Source of the DNA: an uncultured Candidatus Melainabacteria bacterium
GTDB taxonomy: Bacteria; Cyanobacteriota; Vampirovibrionia; Gastranaerophilales; Gastranaerophilaceae
DNA length: 57,918 bases
Direction of reading: 5' to 3'
Assembly: GCA_934718085.1 (NCBI GenBank)
Contig: CAKUZL010000009.1
Location: 1-57,918 of the forward strand
Made by a program: the position numbers and the translations under genes. The notes beneath the pieces are model-generated. The model was not told where the DNA came from. It was given only the letters and a program-made list of their open reading frames with translations, and searched no databases. This document shows, piece by piece, positions 24,710 through 32,817 of the stretch (within the stretch, counting starts at the first letter, position 1; each line of letters opens with the position of its first letter).

Positions 24710-26719
24710 TTATTGTTGTTTGCAGCCGAAAGCTACCGTGATTTTTTCTTTCGGGTTGATTGAAGACACTTTCATGCCTTTGGGGTCGACGAGGTATGCG
24801 AGTTCTTCGCCGGTGTATTTGAACAAGCCCATGGAGCCCGAAAGTGCCGTTCTGGTGGTGTCGATAGGTGCTTTGACAAGGGCTTTTCCTGCGTCGAGAT
24901 AGCTTCTGCCCGCAGCTTTGAATTGACCCTGCATAATTTCGCCGGTACCTACTCCGACGCCCGAAACGACTTGTTCTACGGCGTTACCTGCCGAGATGAA
25001 CGCACCGCCGACCGTTCTGGTAATGGTTCCGAACAAACCGCCCGTCCAGGTGAAAGGCATTGCAACGAGTCTTGCGACGGGGTTGGGAGTCTTCATTTTG
25101 TTGACTTGAGCAGCGAGAACCTGATTGGGCAGATCCGCTTTACAATCACCGTTTTGAATGGAGTCGAACGACAGTCTCAATCCGCCTTGGCAGCCTTTTG
25201 CGGGGCGAATGACTTCGATGACTTTACCTCTTACGGTCGAACCCGCGGGGAAAACTTTCCCGTCAATGGTCGCGGAGTCGATTGTTCTTGCCGCAAAACG
25301 ATCTCCGACCGTTGCCGTTCTTGCACTGATTTCGTCGTCAAAGTTCAGTTGAAGTGTCGGAAGTTGAACTATTTGTTCTGTTTCAACGAACGCAGCCGCA
25401 CCAGTGCATCCGCAGTCGGTAGCGCTGACTTTGTCAACATTGCTGTAACCGAGCGAAACTCTTATGTTTTCAAGCATCGAAGCAATTTCCGCGCGGCTTG
25501 CGTCTTTGTTGGCATTGATTAAGTCGGGCGCGGGAGCGTCAGCGAGCGCGCCTGCATTGATGACTTTCGCCGCGGGGATTTTCGCCCAACCCGGAACTTC
25601 GTTTGCGTCGCAGTATTTGCTCAAAATTTCATCTGCTTTGCATTCGTCCATCGGGCAGTTTATGCCGTGAGCAAGAATTGTAAACGCTTCGGCTCTGGTG
25701 ACAGGTTTGTCGGGTTTGAAACGATTGTCGGGGTAGCCTTCCATAAGTCCGTTCGAAACGGCTTTTTGGATGGTTTTGTTTGCCCAGTGTCCCGCGGGAA
25801 CGTCTTTGAAGTGTTTGGAAGCGCAGGTTCCGTAATCGTTGAGGTTGAAGCCTTTAACGGTCAGTGTTGCCATTTCCGCTCTCGAAACGGGGAGGAAAGG
25901 CTTGAACGTTCTGTCGGGGTAGCCCGCGATGATGTTGTTGTCGGTCAATTTGTTGATGTCGCAGCTTGCCCAGAATCCTGCGGGAATGTCATCGAAAACG
26001 CTGACAATCGGAGCAGCTCCGCCCGTTACGGTCGACAGATCGTAGGGTTGAAAAGATTTTTTGACCGCTTCGACACCTGTTTCGGTGTGCATTTGAACGG
26101 GACATCCGCAGCCGTCGATATGCGAAGAGTTACGGTCGACGGGGATTCCGTTTATTGCGGAGTTGTCGTTAAGACAGGGAAGCGGTGCGGCCGCGCCGGT
26201 GGGGTTGCTTTTACATCCGCATGCGGGCGCAATGTCGCGCGATACGGGAATTCCTGCTGCGGCACCGGTTACGGTGATATTTTCGTTCGGATCTTGTCCG
26301 AGGTAAAGTCCGTTGTTGTGTTCACCGATGATTTGATTGTTTCCGTAAACCGCTTCGGGATACGAGTAAACCTGCTTCATCGAAGGCTTTTCGGTACTTT
26401 TTTGAGGACAAACCGCGCAAGTCGGAAGTGCGGGTTCTTCACACGAAGCTACCGGCGGGCACGGATTTTTGGAAGCGCAATCGTCTTTTACTTTGTTACA
26501 AGGCGTTTTGACTTCGTTGCACTTGCATTTGTGCTTGTCTTTTTTGCATTTCGGGCAAGTCGCGGTGTCGGGAGTTACTTTTTGAGGGCAATCCGTCAAC
26601 GGACAAGCCGCAATTATATCGCTCGGAACCGCGAGAACTTCGTCTGCAAAAACATTCGGTGTGCAAACCGTCATTGCTGCAGTTACGGCAAGAGCGACGG
26701 TGAGTTTGTTAATTTTCAT
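24710..26719 (-). CDS. exported SLH-domain envelope protein 2 with Cys-rich N-terminus
   Basis: A 669-aa protein. The signal peptide MKINKLTVALAVTAAMTVC is cut near NVFA. Residues about 25-110 are rich in Cys and Pro (CPKCKKDKHKCKCNE; CPPVASCEEPALPTCAVCP). They are followed by a Gly/Ala linker in which TGAAAGIPV-like units and GCGCP/ACGCK recur. Three SLH repeats follow: DDIPAGFWA...GYPDRTFKP, KDVPAGHWA...GYPDNRFKP, and a weaker one with VPGWAKIPAAKVI. The C-terminal 230 residues are the same domain as in the SLH protein at 19376 (FPAGSTVRGKVIEV, NPVARLVAMPF, GEELAYLV). AAGGAGGG lies 5 nt before ATG 26719. It is probably a periplasmic or cell-wall-anchored structural protein, cross-linked or metal-binding through its cysteines; that last part is inference. 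Confidence 0.85.
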   Translation of the reverse strand: MKINKLTVALAVTAAMTVCTPNVFADEVLAVPSDIIAACPLTDCPQKVTPDTATCPKCKKDKHKCKCNEVKTPCNKVKDDCASKNPCPPVASCEEPALPTCAVCPQKSTEKPSMKQVYSYPEAVYGNNQIIGEHNNGLYLGQDPNENITVTGAAAGIPVSRDIAPACGCKSNPTGAAAPLPCLNDNSAINGIPVDRNSSHIDGCGCPVQMHTETGVEAVKKSFQPYDLSTVTGGAAPIVSVFDDIPAGFWASCDINKLTDNNIIAGYPDRTFKPFLPVSRAEMATLTVKGFNLNDYGTCASKHFKDVPAGHWANKTIQKAVSNGLMEGYPDNRFKPDKPVTRAEAFTILAHGINCPMDECKADEILSKYCDANEVPGWAKIPAAKVINAGALADAPAPDLINANKDASRAEIASMLENIRVSLGYSNVDKVSATDCGCTGAAAFVETEQIVQLPTLQLNFDDEISARTATVGDRFAARTIDSATIDGKVFPAGSTVRGKVIEVIRPAKGCQGGLRLSFDSIQNGDCKADLPNQVLAAQVNKMKTPNPVARLVAMPFTWTGGLFGTITRTVGGAFISAGNAVEQVVSGVGVGTGEIMQGQFKAAGRSYLDAGKALVKAPIDTTRTALSGSMGLFKYTGEELAYLVDPKGMKVSSINPKEKITVAFGCKQQ

Positions 26720-26785
26720 TTTTCCCTCCTTGAAATAATTCACTGAAAAATTTTTTTCCGAATTTTTACTTATGAATTATGCAAA

Positions 26786-26802
26786 ATAAAACCGGGTTTT
26801 AT
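26786..26802. promoter_or_regulatory. 17-bp inverted repeat upstream of SLH gene 2
   Basis: ATAAAACC and GGTTTTAT around a single G, next to a TTGCATAAT -10-like box on the minus strand. A candidate operator. Confidence 0.4.
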
Positions 26803-26868
26803 CATTGTCGAAAAAGGTTATCCGGGCGGGTTATTTGAAAATCGTAAAATTTGAATTGTTGCGGAACC

Positions 26869-26975
26869 TCGAAGTAGCAAAAATAACAGTGAACGGCAAC
26901 GAAGCGAACGACTTGTTTTTGTGGAGCAAAATCAAGACAGAAGCCCGGGTCGCAAGGTGTTGCAATATTTACCTT
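26869..26975 (+). repeat. fragment of I2 insert plus tail of the 310-bp element
   Basis: 26869-26939 matches the second half of I2, running directly into GAAGCCCGGGTCGCAAGGTG, the same junction as at 12541. So the insert has the same site in this copy. Confidence 0.65.
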
Positions 26976-27010
26976 TTAAAACAAAATTTAAATCTTTCAA
27001 ACCCCGGCTT

Positions 27011-27096
27011 AGCGACACTTTGCGTTTAGACGAGCGTGAGGTCTGTTTGTCAATTCCTAAGTTGCCGGAAGCGAAGTTTGAACGCTTAGTGTCGCT
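27011..27096. repeat. 86-bp hairpin element, copy B
   Basis: AGCGACACT and AGTGTCGCT are perfect 9-bp terminal repeats. Relative to copy A two bases changed in one arm and the matching two changed in the other. Confidence 0.75.
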
Positions 27097-27102
27097 CTTG
27101 AC

Positions 27103-27259
27103 AGCGTATTTTTTTCTTTTTTGGTTCGTTTGTTCTTTTTTTTTCGCCAAAAAAAGAACAAATGAACAAAGAAATTTTTTTACGTCCGCCTCTCAAAGTA
27201 AGCAGAGAAAGAAATATTTTTGTTTTAAAGGAACGTTGGGGTGGAAACCCCAACCTACA
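27103..27259 (-). repeat. 310-bp element L3 (partial)
   Basis: Left part of the element in reverse orientation, ending in a palindrome at 27234-27259. The rest is missing or replaced by copy B and the fragment at 26869, which is in the other orientation. Confidence 0.65.
27234..27259 (-). repeat. palindromic repeat, copy 10
   Basis: Perfect GTTGGGG/CCCCAAC stem in complement orientation. Confidence 0.85.
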
Positions 27260-27487
27260 ATGCTTTTTATTTGAAATCATTGTAGACACATACGGTTTTT
27301 TCCTGCTTAAAACTCCGATAAAAAACGAGGATTTTAAACAAAACCTGCTCCGTCGGACGACCCGGTCGGAAACCCGTTCATCGTTGTGTTCGAAAATGTT
27401 CCGCTCGGCTTGCGTTTTTTTAAACTTTTCGGAAAACCCGAAGCGGCTAAATGTTTTCAAGCGTATGAGCTCGAGTTTTTCCGATAT

Positions 27488-27733
27488 TTATTTTTTGTCT
27501 CCGCGTCTGCGGTTGTGTTTAATTTTAAGCGAATCGTCGAATTCTTTGAGGTCTTCGAGACCTTCGCCGTCGACGAGTTCGAGGTTACAAACAAGGTTGT
27601 TACCGAATTTCGGGAGGGATTGGGTCGGGTTGTCGACAAATTTTCCTCTGCCCCTGAAGGACGAGAACGCGTCGGCAGCGGCGTTTATTTTGAAATTCGA
27701 AGACAAAAACATGGACATATCGTTTTTAAACAT
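27488..27733 (-). CDS. small hypothetical protein, 81 aa
   Basis: A frame with AAGGA nine nt before ATG. It has a mixed hydrophilic sequence starting MFKNDMSMFLSSNFKINAAA, an FRGRGKF segment at about 26-32, a PTQSLPKFGNN loop, acidic stretches and a basic tail. Frames on the other strand and in other phases look less protein-like (Phe/Val-rich shadow). Not recognised. The gap of about 770 nt on its 3' side is repeats. Confidence 0.55.
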   Translation of the reverse strand: MFKNDMSMFLSSNFKINAAADAFSSFRGRGKFVDNPTQSLPKFGNNLVCNLELVDGEGLEDLKEFDDSLKIKHNRRRGDKK

Positions 27734-27908
27734 GGTGCAAAATCCTTGGTTATTAACGTTTCTACCCGAAAAATATCGGAAGTGAATAATATTACTTTAA
27801 CATCAAAAAGTTTTTTTGCAACAAAGATTTACAAAAATAAACGGAGACAAGATTTATTTTTGTAATAGAATGGGGGAGAGAAAGGAAATAAATTTTCACG
27901 GTAAGTAT

Positions 27909-29705
27909 ATGGAAAACAATAAAAAGCTCAGAAACATTGCAATAATAGCGCACGTAGACCACGGGAAGACTACGTTGGTGGATTGGCTTCTCAAGTATAC
28001 GGGGGCGTTCAGGGATAATCAGGAAGTAAAGACATGCGTGCTTGATAACAACGCGATAGAGCGCGAGCGCGGAATTACGATATTGTCGAAGAATATATCG
28101 GTCGAGTACGAGGGATATAAGATAAACGTCGTGGATACGCCCGGTCACGCGGATTTCGGGGGTGAAGTCGAGCGGGTTTTGGGGATGGTCGACGGTGCGT
28201 TGCTTATTGTTGACGCGGCGGAAGGACCCATGCCTCAGACGCGGTTTGTTTTGTCGAAAGCGTTGGAATTGGGATTGAGAATAATCGTCGTTATAAATAA
28301 AATCGACAGAAAGGGTGCGGATCCTATGGGGGCGCTCGATAAGGTGTTCGATTTGTTTACGGAATTGACCGATAACGAGTATTTGCTTGATTTTCCGTAT
28401 ATTTTTGCAAGCGGATTGAACGGATACGCGGTAAAAAATCCGAAGGACAAACCGGAAAATATGAAACCGTTGCTTGATTGTATCATCGAGAACGTAAATC
28501 CGCCGGAAGCCGATAAGGACGCTAAATTGCAGTTCCACGTGACGACACTCGATTATAACGATTACGTCGGCAGAATTGCGATAGGACGCGTCGTCGGCGG
28601 AGTTTTGCGGGCGAAAGAGCAGGTTTCGCTGATTAATCGCGACGGCGAGGTCAAACACGGAAATATCGTGAAATTGTTTACTTTCAAGGACTTGGGAAAA
28701 GAAGAAACGAACGAGGTTTTTGCGGGCGATATCGCGGGCGTTGCGGGATTTCCCGACGTTCAGATAGGCGAAACGATTTCGTCGTTTAACGACCCTGTCG
28801 CGTTGCCGTTGATAAAAATCGACGAACCCACGCTGCAAATGAATTTTTCGGTCAATAACAGCCCGTTTGCGGGAACGGAAGGCAAATTCGTGACCAGCAG
28901 ACAGCTCCGCAAACGTTTGTACGACGAACTCGAAAAGAATGTAAGTTTGAGAGTTGAAGATACGGACAGTACCGACGTTTTCAGGGTTTCGGGAAGAGGC
29001 GAACTCCACCTCGGAATTTTGATTGAAACGATGAGAAGAGAAGGCTACGAATTTCAGGTTTCGAAACCCGAAGTAATTTTCAAAACGATAGACGGCGTTC
29101 AGTGTGAACCTTACGAGAATTTGACGGTCGACGTTCCTTCGGACATGACCGGGTACTGCATCGAGCAGTTGGCGCAACGCAAGGGCGAAATGCTCGATAT
29201 GGACGTTCAGGACACGAGAACGGTGCTGAATTTCAACATTCCCGCGCGCGGACTCATCGGGTTCAGAAATAAATTTATCAGAGCAACGGCGGGCGAAGGC
29301 ATTATGAATCACACTTTCGATTGCTATAAGCCGTTTGCGGGCGATATTCCGCGTCAAAGAACAGGCTCGCTGATAGCGTTCGAAGCGGGAGAAGCCGTTC
29401 CGTACGGGCTCGGACAGTTCGAAGACAGAGGCGTGTTCTTTATAACCCCGAAAACAAAGGTTTACAGGGGAATGATTGTCGGCGAATGCAATAAACCTCA
29501 GGATATCGAGGTTAATATTTGCAAAACCAAAAAACTGACGAACATGAGGAGCGCGACCGCGGACGTAATGGTGACGCTGCAAGCGCCGAAACAAATGTCG
29601 CTCGAAGATTGCCTCGAGTACATCGGAGACGACGAGTTGGTCGAAGTCACGCCCGAAAACGTCAGAATGAGAAAAGCCGATTTGACAAAACATCGGTATC
29701 ACTAA
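27909..29705 (+). CDS. typA: ribosome-binding GTPase TypA/BipA
   Basis: A 598-aa translational GTPase of normal length. G1 AHVDHGKT, switch region RERGITIL, G3 DTPGHADF and G4 NKID are intact, and domains II, III and V plus the TypA-specific C-terminus (RGLIGFRNKF...TAGEGIMNH) follow. It binds the 70S ribosome and aids large-subunit assembly and stress or cold growth. The start is set at ATG 27909 by homology. An upstream ATG at 27870 lies within a TAGAAT box and is unlikely. It leads a run of plus-strand housekeeping genes. Confidence 0.95.
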   Translation: MENNKKLRNIAIIAHVDHGKTTLVDWLLKYTGAFRDNQEVKTCVLDNNAIERERGITILSKNISVEYEGYKINVVDTPGHADFGGEVERVLGMVDGALLIVDAAEGPMPQTRFVLSKALELGLRIIVVINKIDRKGADPMGALDKVFDLFTELTDNEYLLDFPYIFASGLNGYAVKNPKDKPENMKPLLDCIIENVNPPEADKDAKLQFHVTTLDYNDYVGRIAIGRVVGGVLRAKEQVSLINRDGEVKHGNIVKLFTFKDLGKEETNEVFAGDIAGVAGFPDVQIGETISSFNDPVALPLIKIDEPTLQMNFSVNNSPFAGTEGKFVTSRQLRKRLYDELEKNVSLRVEDTDSTDVFRVSGRGELHLGILIETMRREGYEFQVSKPEVIFKTIDGVQCEPYENLTVDVPSDMTGYCIEQLAQRKGEMLDMDVQDTRTVLNFNIPARGLIGFRNKFIRATAGEGIMNHTFDCYKPFAGDIPRQRTGSLIAFEAGEAVPYGLGQFEDRGVFFITPKTKVYRGMIVGECNKPQDIEVNICKTKKLTNMRSATADVMVTLQAPKQMSLEDCLEYIGDDELVEVTPENVRMRKADLTKHRYH

Positions 29706-29775
29706 AATCGGCGAAAACGTTCGGGCGCGTCGTATTGCACCAGATTGTCGGTATCGCCGTAACGGAGGAAAAGTA

Positions 29776-30336
29776 TTGAAAAAAGGTCGTTTGTTCGTAA
29801 TTGCGGGCTCTTCGGGAGTCGGAAAAGGAACTTTGATTAAAGAGTTTTTGAAAAAACACCCGGAAGTCAGACTTTCGGTCTCGACGACGACCCGAAACCC
29901 CCGCCCCGGAGAGGTTCACGGTGTTCACTACTTTTTTGTCTCAAAAGACGATTTTTTGAAAATGGTCGAAAACGAAGAGTTTCTGGAACACGCGGAGTTC
30001 GGCGGAAACTTTTACGGAACCGGAAAAAGCTTCGTTTCGGACAATTTGGCGAACGGTAACGACGTTTTGCTCGAAATCGATACCGCGGGCGTTAAGCAAA
30101 TTTTTGCGAAAATGCCCGATTGCGAAAGCATTTTCATCTTGCCTCCGTCGAGGGAAGAGCTGGAAAAACGTCTGAGAAATCGGGGCACCGAAACCGAAGA
30201 AGCAATACAAAAGCGGCTTTCGGCGGTCGAAAGAGAAACCGCGTTCAGCGAAAATTTTAAACATAAAGTTGTGAACGACGAAATTTCGCGCGCCGTCGAA
30301 GAACTTTGCGAAATTTTCGGAAAATCCGCGGAATAA
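29776..30336 (+). CDS. gmk: guanylate kinase
   Basis: A 186-aa P-loop kinase, starting with TTG after CGGAGG. P-loop GSSGVGKGT, the GMP-binding STTTRNPRPGEVHGVHY, EHAEFGGNFYGT and the lid RLRNRGTETEEAIQKRL are all present. It phosphorylates GMP to GDP. It lies 70 nt after typA and 13 nt before coaBC, so it likely forms an operon with the next genes. Confidence 0.95.
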   Translation: MKKGRLFVIAGSSGVGKGTLIKEFLKKHPEVRLSVSTTTRNPRPGEVHGVHYFFVSKDDFLKMVENEEFLEHAEFGGNFYGTGKSFVSDNLANGNDVLLEIDTAGVKQIFAKMPDCESIFILPPSREELEKRLRNRGTETEEAIQKRLSAVERETAFSENFKHKVVNDEISRAVEELCEIFGKSAE

Positions 30337-30349
30337 AAGGAGAAATACG

Positions 30350-31510
30350 GTGAAAAACCTTCTTTTTGCAATAACGGGGGCGATTGCCGCCTATAAATCG
30401 GTCGAACTTATCGGAAAATTTAAAAAAGCCGGATGGAACGTGAAAGTTGTTGTCACCCCGAATGCCTTGCAATTCGTGACTTTACAGACCTTGCAAACGA
30501 TTTCCGGAAATAAAGTTTATTCGCAAATGTTCGACGAAAATTATTCGCCCGTGCATATTTCGCTCGCCGATTGGGCGGACGTTATGCTCGTCGCGCCCTG
30601 CAGCGCAAATACCGCCGCAAAATTCGCCCTCGGACTTTGCGATAACCTCTTGACATCGGTGTTTTGCGCGTTTAAAAAACCCGTTTTGGTCGCGCCGGGC
30701 ATGAATACGGGCATGTGGGAAAACCCTGCTGTGGAGCGGAATTTCGAGATTTTGAAAGAACGAAACGTTACAGTTGTCGAACCCGAAGAGGGCGCTTTGG
30801 CGTGCGGAACTGTCGGAAAAGGGCGTCTGGCTTCGCTTGACGTAATTTTCGACGCGACTCTTAGAGCGGCTTCGGACAAAAAACTTGCGGGCAAAAAAAT
30901 TGTGATTACTGCGGGCGGAACCCGCGAAAAGATTGACCCCGTAAGGTTTATCGGGAACAATTCGTCGGGCAAAACGGGCGTTGCGCTTGCGGACGATGCT
31001 TATTTCGCGGGTGCGGAGGTCGTTCTGATTTCGACTTTTGAGGTGAAAAAGCCTTATAAAACAATAAAAACAGGCAACGCTCGGGAAATGTTCGAAAAAG
31101 TTCGGGAAGAGTTCGAAAACGCCGATTACCTTGTGATGGCGGCGGCTGTGGCGGATTATCGGGTCAAAAATCCTTCCGCGCAAAAAATCAAGAAGGAAAA
31201 TAACGAAATTTTGACCTTGGAGCTTGAAAAAAATCCCGATATTTTAAAAACCATGTGCGGTCTGAAACGCAACGGACAAAAGGTTATCGGGTTTTGTGCC
31301 GAAAGCGAAAATCTGCTCGAAAACGCTCGAAAAAAATTGGCGGAAAAAAAATGTGATTTGATTGTCGCAAACGACATTTCTCGTGCGAATTCGGGGTTCG
31401 ACAGCGATTACAACGAGGTTTTCGTGGTCGGAAACGGACGGGAAATTCGGGTCGAAAGAGCTTTAAAAACGCTAATTGCGGCAAAATTGAGGGAAATAAT
31501 TTATGAATAA
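30350..31510 (+). CDS. coaBC: bifunctional CoaBC (PPC synthetase/decarboxylase)
   Basis: A 386-aa protein with GTG start after AAAGGAG. The CoaC half (1-180) is a flavodoxin-like decarboxylase with the catalytic His in SPVHISLADWAD, PCSANTAAKFALG, the PGMNTGMWENP loop and the ACGTVGKGRL clamp. The CoaB half (185-386) shows ITAGGTREKIDPVRFI, NNSSGKTG, AAVADYRV and CDLIVANDI. It makes 4'-phosphopantetheine from 4'-phosphopantothenate, cysteine and CTP. The next gene overlaps it by 8 nt. Confidence 0.95.
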   Translation: MKNLLFAITGAIAAYKSVELIGKFKKAGWNVKVVVTPNALQFVTLQTLQTISGNKVYSQMFDENYSPVHISLADWADVMLVAPCSANTAAKFALGLCDNLLTSVFCAFKKPVLVAPGMNTGMWENPAVERNFEILKERNVTVVEPEEGALACGTVGKGRLASLDVIFDATLRAASDKKLAGKKIVITAGGTREKIDPVRFIGNNSSGKTGVALADDAYFAGAEVVLISTFEVKKPYKTIKTGNAREMFEKVREEFENADYLVMAAAVADYRVKNPSAQKIKKENNEILTLELEKNPDILKTMCGLKRNGQKVIGFCAESENLLENARKKLAEKKCDLIVANDISRANSGFDSDYNEVFVVGNGREIRVERALKTLIAAKLREIIYE

Positions 31511-32225
31511 CGTTGAGGACGCGATTAAAAAAATTGAAGCGGCGGCACCGCCCGAAACGGCGGCGGAGTGGGATAATTCGGGGTTTGTCGTGAATCTCGG
31601 CAAAAAAACTTTTTCAAAAATTATGACCGCGCTCAGCGTGACGGAGGATGTCGTCGCACAAGCGGATAAAAACGGTTGTGATTTAATAATAGCACACCAT
31701 CCGCCGATTTTTTCGCCGTTAAGAAAAATTGAGCCCGGAGCGGTGGAAAGTGCCGTCCGAAAAGGCATTCAGATATACTGTGCGCATACAAATCTCGACG
31801 TCATGCAGGGCGGAACGACCTCAACGTTGGCGGAAAAGTGCGGTTTTGTCGCTACGGAGCGGGTTTCGGACTTTACGCTCGGCGCGCGCGGCGGGGTTCG
31901 AAAAATTGATGAGTTGATTGAAAATATCAAAAAAAATCTCGGCGCAAAGGTTGTTAAAATCGTCAATCCGCTTGAAATACAGGAGTTTTCAAGTATTGCG
32001 TTTTGTGCGGGCGCGGGGGCAAGTGAGCTGAAAGCGGTTGAAGACGCGGGCTTTGAGGTTTTTGTGACGGGCGATGTCAAGTATCACGAGGCTTTGGAGT
32101 CAAAAATCGTGATAATCGATGTCGGACATTTTTACGGCGAAAAGTTTGTAAACGAAATATTTGAGCGGATTTTGGGCGTGCCGACGGTTCGGGCGGAAGA
32201 AAAATCTCCGTGGAGGTTTGTATGA
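31503..32225 (+). CDS. Nif3-like dinuclear metal-binding protein (DUF34/YbgI family)
   Basis: A 240-aa protein with the family's metal ligands: WDNSG near the start, HHPPIF (two His), HTNLD and the late DVGHFYGE with His and Glu. The family forms toroidal hexamers with two metals per subunit; GTP cyclohydrolase-like and metal-insertion roles have been proposed, none settled. It lacks the mid-domain of longer members. Overlaps coaBC (8 nt) and rsmD (4 nt), so it is cotranslated with them. Confidence 0.88.
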   Translation: MNNVEDAIKKIEAAAPPETAAEWDNSGFVVNLGKKTFSKIMTALSVTEDVVAQADKNGCDLIIAHHPPIFSPLRKIEPGAVESAVRKGIQIYCAHTNLDVMQGGTTSTLAEKCGFVATERVSDFTLGARGGVRKIDELIENIKKNLGAKVVKIVNPLEIQEFSSIAFCAGAGASELKAVEDAGFEVFVTGDVKYHEALESKIVIIDVGHFYGEKFVNEIFERILGVPTVRAEEKSPWRFV

Positions 32226-32761
32226 GGTTTACGGGCGGAAAAGCGGGTTCTCAAAGGATTTTGACGGGAGAGACCGAAAATGTCAAACCGACTCTCGCGA
32301 AAATTCGGGAGGCGGTGTTTAATACGTTGTTTTCGCTTGATAAAACGGGCGTTTTCGGGGATTTGTACTCGGGAAGCGGAATGATGGCGTTCGAAGCGGC
32401 GTCGAGGGGGTTTGAAAAGGTCGTCGCGTTTGAAATTCACCCGAAAAGTGCGGCAATAATTCGGGAAAACGCAAAGAGGACGGGTCTTAACGTCGATGTT
32501 TTTACCGGTGACGTTTTGAGGTTGTTAAGAAAAATTACGGAAAAATTTGACGTGGTGTACATTGACCCGCCTTATTACGGAGGGTTGTACGAAAAAACGC
32601 TGGAAACGCTTTTGTCGTGCGGAGTTTGCAATAAGGGAGCGATAATCGCGCTCGAACGACCAACAGACGTAGAAGTCGATATTTCGGGCTTTTCGGGAAC
32701 AGAACCCGTGAAGACCAAAGTTTACGGAAAAAAAGCGGTCGATTATTTGAGGATTTTATAG
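32222..32761 (+). CDS. rsmD: 16S rRNA (guanine966-N2)-methyltransferase RsmD
   Basis: A 179-aa protein counted from the ATG in the ATGA overlap with the previous gene, with TGGAGG nearby. It begins RFTGGKAGSQRI, as RsmD does with its rRNA-binding arm. DLYSGSGMMAFEA is the SAM loop, and VVYIDPPYYGG the (N/D)PPY catalytic motif. It methylates G966 of 16S rRNA during 30S assembly. Confidence 0.92.
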   Translation: MRFTGGKAGSQRILTGETENVKPTLAKIREAVFNTLFSLDKTGVFGDLYSGSGMMAFEAASRGFEKVVAFEIHPKSAAIIRENAKRTGLNVDVFTGDVLRLLRKITEKFDVVYIDPPYYGGLYEKTLETLLSCGVCNKGAIIALERPTDVEVDISGFSGTEPVKTKVYGKKAVDYLRIL

Positions 32762-32776
32762 CGAAAAAAATTTTTG

Positions 32777-32785
32777 TGGTATGAT
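32777..32785 (+). promoter_or_regulatory. extended -10 of gatB
   Basis: TGGTATGAT, 33 nt before the ATG. No convincing -35. Confidence 0.45.
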
Positions 32786-32817
32786 TTTTGTATGAAACAT
32801 CCGCGAAGGAGAAAACG

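Noticed and set aside
27792..29702. 636-codon frame antisense to typA
   Set aside because: Arg/Phe/His-rich mirror of a well-conserved gene; caused by codon bias on the coding strand.
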